NCBI GenBank assembly: GCA_031395645.1
Contig: JANNJM010000087.1
Coordinates: 1 to 64,000, forward strand
Origin: SHZI01 sp031395645
GTDB taxonomy: Bacteria; Pseudomonadota; Gammaproteobacteria; Steroidobacterales; GCA-2729495
Direction: 5' to 3'
DNA length: 64,000 nucleotides
Part shown: positions 59,667 to 64,000 of the stretch, in pieces
Layout: every line of letters begins with the position of its first letter
How positions within the stretch are numbered: position 1 is the first letter of the stretch
Made by a program: the position numbers and the translations under genes
Notes under the pieces: model-generated
The model's database searches: none
What the model was told of the DNA's origin: nothing
What the model saw: only the letters and a program-made list of their open reading frames with translations

Positions 59667-60881
59667 TCAGCCAACGAGCTGATTCAGTTCGAAAATCGGC
59701 AGCAGGATGGCGAGCACGATGATCAGCACGATGATGCCCATCGTCACAATCAGCGCCGGCTCAAGGATCCCCAGGAGGGCGGCGATAAGGCCATCCATCT
59801 CACGCTCCTGATTGGCAGCAGCCCTGCCAAGCATGGCTTCCAGCTTGCCGCTGGCTTCACCGCTCGAGATCAGATGGACACACAGGGGCGGAAAGTACCC
59901 GCCGATCGCCAGTGATTTGCCGATGGGTGCGCCTTCCCGGACGCGTGCCGCCGCGTCTTCGACAGCCTCACGCATCGGGATGTTGGTAACAACTTCAGCT
60001 GAGATTCGTAATGCCTCGAGGACGGGGACGCCGCTACCTGTAAGGATGCTGAATGTGCGGGTGAACTGCGCGGTGTTTGAACCACGGACCAGTTTTGCGA
60101 CCAGGGGAATGCGCAGCAGGAGCGCGTCGCGCCAACGCCTGGGTCCCGGCTGGCGCAGCGCCCGCCGTGCCGCAAAAGCTGCCCCGATGAGCACCAGCAA
60201 CAGGGCCAGGCCATAGCTGCGCAGAAACTCGCTGAGCGCGATGAGAAATACCGTCAGCCCGGGGAGTTCGCGGCCCGTATTCGAAAAGACGCCGACGACC
60301 TTCGGAACGACGTAGACCAGCATGCCGCTGACGATCAGCAGCGCGAGTACCGTCAGGACGACGGGATAGATCATCGCGTGCTGGATTTTCTGGCGCAGCA
60401 CCTGGCGGCCCTCTGTGTAATCCGCCAGCCGTTCCAGAACCGCGTCGAGGTGACCCGATTGCTCGCCGGCGGAAACCGTGGCGCGGTAGATCTCCGGGAA
60501 GGCTTTCGGGAAGTCCGAGAAGCCGTCAGCCAGCGTGTGGCCCTCCATGACCTTCGAGCGCACGCCGATCAATACGCTCTTCACGCGTGTGGACTCGGTC
60601 TGCTCGGAGACGGCCAGCAACGCCTCTTCGAGGGGCATCGAGGACTGCACCAGCGTGGCCAGCTGCCTCGTGACGAGGGCCAGGTCGTTCGACGACATGG
60701 TGGGTCGCAGGGTAAAGGACTGCTGGCGGGTGGCCTCGCGCACAGCCGCCTCAGTGACCGTGAGAGGCAGAAGCTGGCGTTCGCGCAGCAGCTGGCGAAC
60801 CTGTCGGGCAGTGTCGCCCTCAAGAATGCCCCGGCGTTCCTTGCCGCCGGCGTCAACCGCAGTGTATTCGAATGCTCCCAT
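59667..60881 (-). CDS. gspF: Type II secretion inner-membrane protein GspF
   Basis: Polytopic platform protein of the type II secretion system. The 404-residue protein has two homologous cytoplasmic halves, each ending in membrane helices. Visible pieces are LVTRQLATLVQSSMPLEEALLAV and its repeat TRTFSILTGSGVPVLEALRISAEVV, and the final helix IVTMGIIVLIIVLAILLPIFELNQLV. Start ATG 60881 overlaps the gspE stop (ATGA). No gspG follows; the operon ends here. Confidence 0.94.
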   Translation of the reverse strand: MGAFEYTAVDAGGKERRGILEGDTARQVRQLLRERQLLPLTVTEAAVREATRQQSFTLRPTMSSNDLALVTRQLATLVQSSMPLEEALLAVSEQTESTRVKSVLIGVRSKVMEGHTLADGFSDFPKAFPEIYRATVSAGEQSGHLDAVLERLADYTEGRQVLRQKIQHAMIYPVVLTVLALLIVSGMLVYVVPKVVGVFSNTGRELPGLTVFLIALSEFLRSYGLALLLVLIGAAFAARRALRQPGPRRWRDALLLRIPLVAKLVRGSNTAQFTRTFSILTGSGVPVLEALRISAEVVTNIPMREAVEDAAARVREGAPIGKSLAIGGYFPPLCVHLISSGEASGKLEAMLGRAAANQEREMDGLIAALLGILEPALIVTMGIIVLIIVLAILLPIFELNQLVG

Positions 60882-62449
60882 CAGTCGGAGCGGGTTACGC
60901 GCAGGACCTCTTCGAGGGTCGTGACGCCGGTCAGTGCTTTTCGCAGGCCATCATCCCGGATGCTGGGACTGCGGGTGCGCGCATAGCGCTCCAGCTCGTG
61001 TTCGCCCGCGCCATCGTGAATCATCGTGCGGAATTCGTCGTCAATCGTGACGAGTTCGTAAATGCCGGTCCGGCCGCGATAGCCCGCGCCGCCGGCCTGC
61101 ATGGCAGCCTCGTCGGGGTGATAGAGGGGTGGCGGGTTCGACGGATCGATGCCGAGAGTCCTGCATTCATACTCGCGGGCTGGATACGCCACCTTGGTGG
61201 CGGGATCGATGACACGCACCAGTCGCTGTGCCAGCACGCCAACGAGACTGGAAGACAGCAGGAAGGGCTCAACGCCCATGTCCCGCAGGCGGGTTACGGC
61301 GCCCACCGCTGTATTCGTGTGCAGAGTGGACAGCACGAGGTGGCCGGTAAGGCTCGCCTGGATGGCGATTTCGGCCGTTTCGAGGTCGCGAATTTCGCCC
61401 ACCATGACCACATCCGGATCCTGGCGGAGAATGGCCCGCAGGCCCCTTGCAAAGGTCATGTCGGCCTTGGTGTTGACCTGGGACTGGCCAATGCCGTCGA
61501 TGTAGTACTCGATCGGATCCTCGACCGTCATGATGTTGCGCGTGTTGTCGTTGATGCGCTCGAGGGCGGCGTAGAGCGTTGTGGTCTTGCCAGAACCGGT
61601 GGGCCCTGTGACCAGGATGATGCCGTGGGGCTTGCGAATGAGGTTGTCAATGACGTCCTTGGTGGCCGGGTCCATCCCCAGGCTTTCCAGTTCGAGGCGA
61701 CCGAGGTGCTTGTCCAGCAGCCGGAGCACAACGCGCTCGCCGTGGCCGGAGGGCATCGTCGATACGCGCACGTCGACAGCCCGGCCCGCGATGCGCAGCG
61801 AGAAGCGGCCGTCCTGAGGCAGCCGTTTCTCGGCAATGTCGAGCTTCGACATCACCTTGATGCGGGACACCACGAGCGGAGCTACGGCACGCCGTGACTG
61901 CAGCACCTCCCTGAGCACGCCGTCCACGCGGAAGCGGACGACGAGGCGGTTCTCGAAGGGCTCAATGTGAATGTCCGAGGCATTGTCCTTCACGGCAGAC
62001 GTCAGCAGGGCGTTGATGAGCCGGATGATGGGCGCATCGTCATCGCTCTCGAGCAGGTCGGACGGTTCGGGCAGGTCCTGGGCGACGAGGAACAGGTCGG
62101 TGTCCTCACCCAGGCCATCCACCATCTGCATGGTGTTGTTTGATTCACGCTCATAGGTTTGCTGCAGCTGCCGGTCAAACTCGGCCGGTGCCACCACCTG
62201 CATACGCATGGCACCGTCTACGAAGCGCCGGACCTCCGAGATAGCGGCCAGCTTCGCATCCGAGCGGACGATGGTCAGCGGGCGGCCATCCAGCAGGCCG
62301 TTGATCAGCACGCCATGGCGTTTGGCAAAGGCGAAAGGCAGCACGTAGCGCCGCACCTCAGGTGGCAGCTGGGCGACGGCTGCCGGAACACGCGCAATCG
62401 GGCGTACGTCATCCAGATCGTCAAGGAGATCAGGAGCCGCTGGGTTCAT
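60881..62449 (-). CDS. gspE: Type II secretion ATPase GspE, lacking the tetracysteine motif
   Basis: Secretion ATPase of 522 residues. N1/N2 domains lead to SDIHIEPFENRLVVRFRVDG, Walker A GPTGSGKTTTLYAAL, the Asp box EDPIEYYIDGIGQSQV, Walker B VGEIRDLETAEIA and the His box TLHTNTA. The C-terminal zinc module normally carries two CxxC pairs. Here those positions read VIDPATK and AAMQAGG before the intact GYRGRTGIYEL (DNA about 61085-61215). Start ATG 62449 (MNPAAPDLLDDL), overlapping the gspD end by 20 nt; an in-frame start at 62482 is less likely. Confidence 0.95.
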   Translation of the reverse strand: MNPAAPDLLDDLDDVRPIARVPAAVAQLPPEVRRYVLPFAFAKRHGVLINGLLDGRPLTIVRSDAKLAAISEVRRFVDGAMRMQVVAPAEFDRQLQQTYERESNNTMQMVDGLGEDTDLFLVAQDLPEPSDLLESDDDAPIIRLINALLTSAVKDNASDIHIEPFENRLVVRFRVDGVLREVLQSRRAVAPLVVSRIKVMSKLDIAEKRLPQDGRFSLRIAGRAVDVRVSTMPSGHGERVVLRLLDKHLGRLELESLGMDPATKDVIDNLIRKPHGIILVTGPTGSGKTTTLYAALERINDNTRNIMTVEDPIEYYIDGIGQSQVNTKADMTFARGLRAILRQDPDVVMVGEIRDLETAEIAIQASLTGHLVLSTLHTNTAVGAVTRLRDMGVEPFLLSSSLVGVLAQRLVRVIDPATKVAYPAREYECRTLGIDPSNPPPLYHPDEAAMQAGGAGYRGRTGIYELVTIDDEFRTMIHDGAGEHELERYARTRSPSIRDDGLRKALTGVTTLEEVLRVTRSD

Positions 62450-64000
62450 TGGCAGGACCCTCCGGTACAACGCGCAGGTCAATCACAGGGGGTTCCGGGG
62501 CCGTGGGTGTGGCCGACGCTCCCGGGTCGCTCGTGGATCCAGCAGGTAACGGGGTCGTCTGGCGTTCCGCCGGTTGCACCATGGGCGGCAGCGTGGGGCG
62601 TTTGGTCAGTGGCATCAGGCGTGGTTTCTTGGGACGAATGCCCAGTTGCTCATCCCGGATGTAGTTGTATTTCGCGTTGGTCTCAAACGCGGCCGTGTCG
62701 TCGTCCCGAAGAATAGTCGGTCGGATAAAGACCATCAGATTGGTCTTCTTCTTGCTGGTGCTGTCTGAGCGGAACAGTGCGCCGATCAGCGGTATGCGCC
62801 CAAGGATCGGCACGCGCTGCTGGGTTTCATCCACCTGTTCCTGGATCAGGCCGCCCAGGACTAGCGTGCCGCCATCCTCGACGATCACCGTGGTGTTGAT
62901 GGTCCGGTTGGAGGTAATGAGGTCGACTGCCTGAGTGCTCTGCGAGAGCGAGGATATCTCCTGTTCGATTTTCAGGCGGACGGCGTCGCCTTCGTTGATC
63001 TGGGGGGTCAGTTTCAGCGACAGACCGACCTGCTCCCGCTGGACGGTCTGGAAGGGATTGACCGACGCGTTGGCGCCGCCGCCGGTTGCGCCGGTGTTGG
63101 TGAAACTGCCGGTGACGAAGGGCACCTCCTGGCCGACCTTGATCTCGGCCTCCTCGTTGTCGAGCGTCACGATGATCGGCGTGCCGATGATGTTCGTCGT
63201 GCCGTCCGATTCCAGTGCCTCGATGATCGCGGCAAAGCTCAGGCCGGAATCCTCGAGCCTGCCGAGGCCGAGGGTCAGACCATTGCCAATGAGAGAGCCT
63301 GCGGCAGCTACGCCCGTGCCATCGCCGGCGAGGATGGATCCGCCGATGCCAACAATACCGGTGGTCTTGTCGAACTTGGTCAGGCCAACTGCATTGTTAA
63401 GGTCCTTGTCGCCGATCGCCCAGGTGACGCCCAGCTCGGCAGCCTTGTCCGTGGTGACCTCGACGATGATGGCCTCGACCATGACCTGGGCCCGGCGGAT
63501 ATCAAGCTTGTCGATGACCGCAATCATCGACTTCATGGTCTTCGGTGGTGCCGTGATGATCAGGGCATTGGTCGCCTCGTCGGCCCAGATGCTCACTTCG
63601 CCGCGCTGTGCAGGTGGGGCCGCATCCTTGCCCACTGCCGCCTGGGCGCCGCTGCCGGAGTACTGGCTCTGCAGCTTGGTGGCCAGGTCCACGGCATCCG
63701 TATAACGGAGGTAGCGCACCTGGGTGTCGCCGCCTTCCTCAAGCGGAGTGTCCAGGTGCGTGATCAGGGCCCGGTAGCGGAGCCGCGTGGCCTTGTCACC
63801 GGTCACGAGGACGCTGTTGGTGCGCTCGTCGGCAACGACCGTGATCGCGGGGCCACCGGCTTCTGCCTGCTGGTTACCCTGTTTAAGGGCGGCAACGATT
63901 TTGACAATTTCGGAAGCTGAGGCGTGTTCCAGCCGGATCACCTCATAGTCCTGGTCAGCGGCCTGATCGATGCGGGCCACGATGCGCACCATGCGGTCCA
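62430..64000 (-). CDS. gspD: Type II secretion outer-membrane secretin GspD (5' part outside window)
   Basis: The reading frame is open to the window edge, so the N-terminal signal and N0 domain are missing. The visible part starts in an N1/N2-like repeat (YEVIRLEHASASEIVKIVAAL, ITVVADERTNSVLVTG) and continues through N3 (LRYTDAVDLATKLQSQYSG). The secretin core follows, with VMVEAIIVEV, VPFVTGSF and VEDGGTLVLGGLIQEQVDETQQRVPILGRIPLIGALFR. The C-terminal tail of about 80 residues is Pro/Thr-rich. The stop is at 62430-62432. Confidence 0.94.
   Translation of the reverse strand, partial: DRMVRIVARIDQAADQDYEVIRLEHASASEIVKIVAALKQGNQQAEAGGPAITVVADERTNSVLVTGDKATRLRYRALITHLDTPLEEGGDTQVRYLRYTDAVDLATKLQSQYSGSGAQAAVGKDAAPPAQRGEVSIWADEATNALIITAPPKTMKSMIAVIDKLDIRRAQVMVEAIIVEVTTDKAAELGVTWAIGDKDLNNAVGLTKFDKTTGIVGIGGSILAGDGTGVAAAGSLIGNGLTLGLGRLEDSGLSFAAIIEALESDGTTNIIGTPIIVTLDNEEAEIKVGQEVPFVTGSFTNTGATGGGANASVNPFQTVQREQVGLSLKLTPQINEGDAVRLKIEQEISSLSQSTQAVDLITSNRTINTTVIVEDGGTLVLGGLIQEQVDETQQRVPILGRIPLIGALFRSDSTSKKKTNLMVFIRPTILRDDDTAAFETNAKYNYIRDEQLGIRPKKPRLMPLTKRPTLPPMVQPAERQTTPLPAGSTSDPGASATPTAPEPPVIDLRVVPEGPANEPSGS

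Noticed and set aside
1..64000. tRNA, rRNA, CRISPR or prophage features
   Set aside because: Reading through the intergenic gaps I found no tRNA-like T-arm sequences, no regularly spaced direct repeats and no integrase, capsid or transposase genes. Gaps are nearly all under 200 nt; the two longer ones (45116-45554 and 52870-53211) are explained by promoters and leaders.

Overview
The window is a gene-dense, GC-rich (roughly 60-65% by eye) chromosomal segment from a gammaproteobacterium. The evidence is the RF2 gene with its programmed frameshift, the rpoE-rseA-rseB / lepB-rnc-era-recO-pdxJ-acpS cluster, yceD-rpmF-plsX-fabH, exbB-exbD-msbA-lpxK-kdsB, LolCDE, and a lexA-imuA-imuB-dnaE2 SOS cassette. 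Gene order resembles Xanthomonadales/Nevskiales/Steroidobacterales relatives more than enterics; this placement is inference. I see no tRNA, rRNA, CRISPR array, prophage or complete insertion sequence.

Layout. 1-5.2 kb: Mth938-like protein, recJ, prfB, lysS and a small unknown gene, with three REP-type palindromes. 5.2-10.4 kb: ygfZ divergent from a complete succinate dehydrogenase operon with three maturation or accessory genes (SdhAF4-like, sdhCDAB, sdhE, ygfX-like). 10.4-17.7 kb: a sigma-E regulon head (rpoE with its own sigma-E-type promoter, rseA, rseB, glutaredoxin-like), then lepB, a DUF4845 gene, rnc, era, recO, pdxJ and acpS, mostly with 4-nt or similarly short overlaps. 17.7-22.7 kb: PolB-type 3'-5' exonuclease, rlmD, a signal-less YkuD protein, nagZ, a purine phosphoribosyltransferase and a methylthioinosine phosphorylase, i.e. 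muropeptide and purine recycling. 22.8-30.9 kb: a degenerate PAS-GGDEF protein, a half-length asparaginase-domain protein, an EF-hand/M49-type metallopeptidase, a LEA-type lipoprotein, mfd and a small secreted protein. 30.9-42.4 kb: lolC/E-type pair and lolD, a DUF2062 protein, comEC, exbB, exbD, msbA, lpxK, kdsB and a low-molecular-weight tyrosine phosphatase, i.e. envelope lipid and lipoprotein transport. 42.4-52.5 kb: rne with a long leader, rluC, maf, the yceD-rpmF-plsX-fabH operon behind a near-consensus promoter, an SLC13 transporter and a secreted L,D-transpeptidase. 52.5-59.2 kb: an Lpp-like lipoprotein and the SOS mutasome operon with two LexA boxes. 59.2-64 kb: a small PA3496-like gene and gspF, gspE and gspD (gspD runs off the window).

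Most of the window is housekeeping, and no wholly new system is obvious. The points most worth a second look are: a 339-bp unit bounded by inverted REPs and carrying an 88-residue ORF, with REPs supplying stop codons of neighbouring genes; a PAS-GGDEF protein that lost its catalytic motif but kept the c-di-GMP I-site; a cytoplasmic-looking YkuD enzyme beside nagZ; an lpxK gene whose conserved N-terminus lies upstream of any normal start codon; a possible nearly leaderless yceD mRNA; an Lpp-like lipoprotein beside an L,D-transpeptidase; a GspE without its tetracysteine motif; and recurrent in-frame 12-15 bp tandem duplications in five genes.
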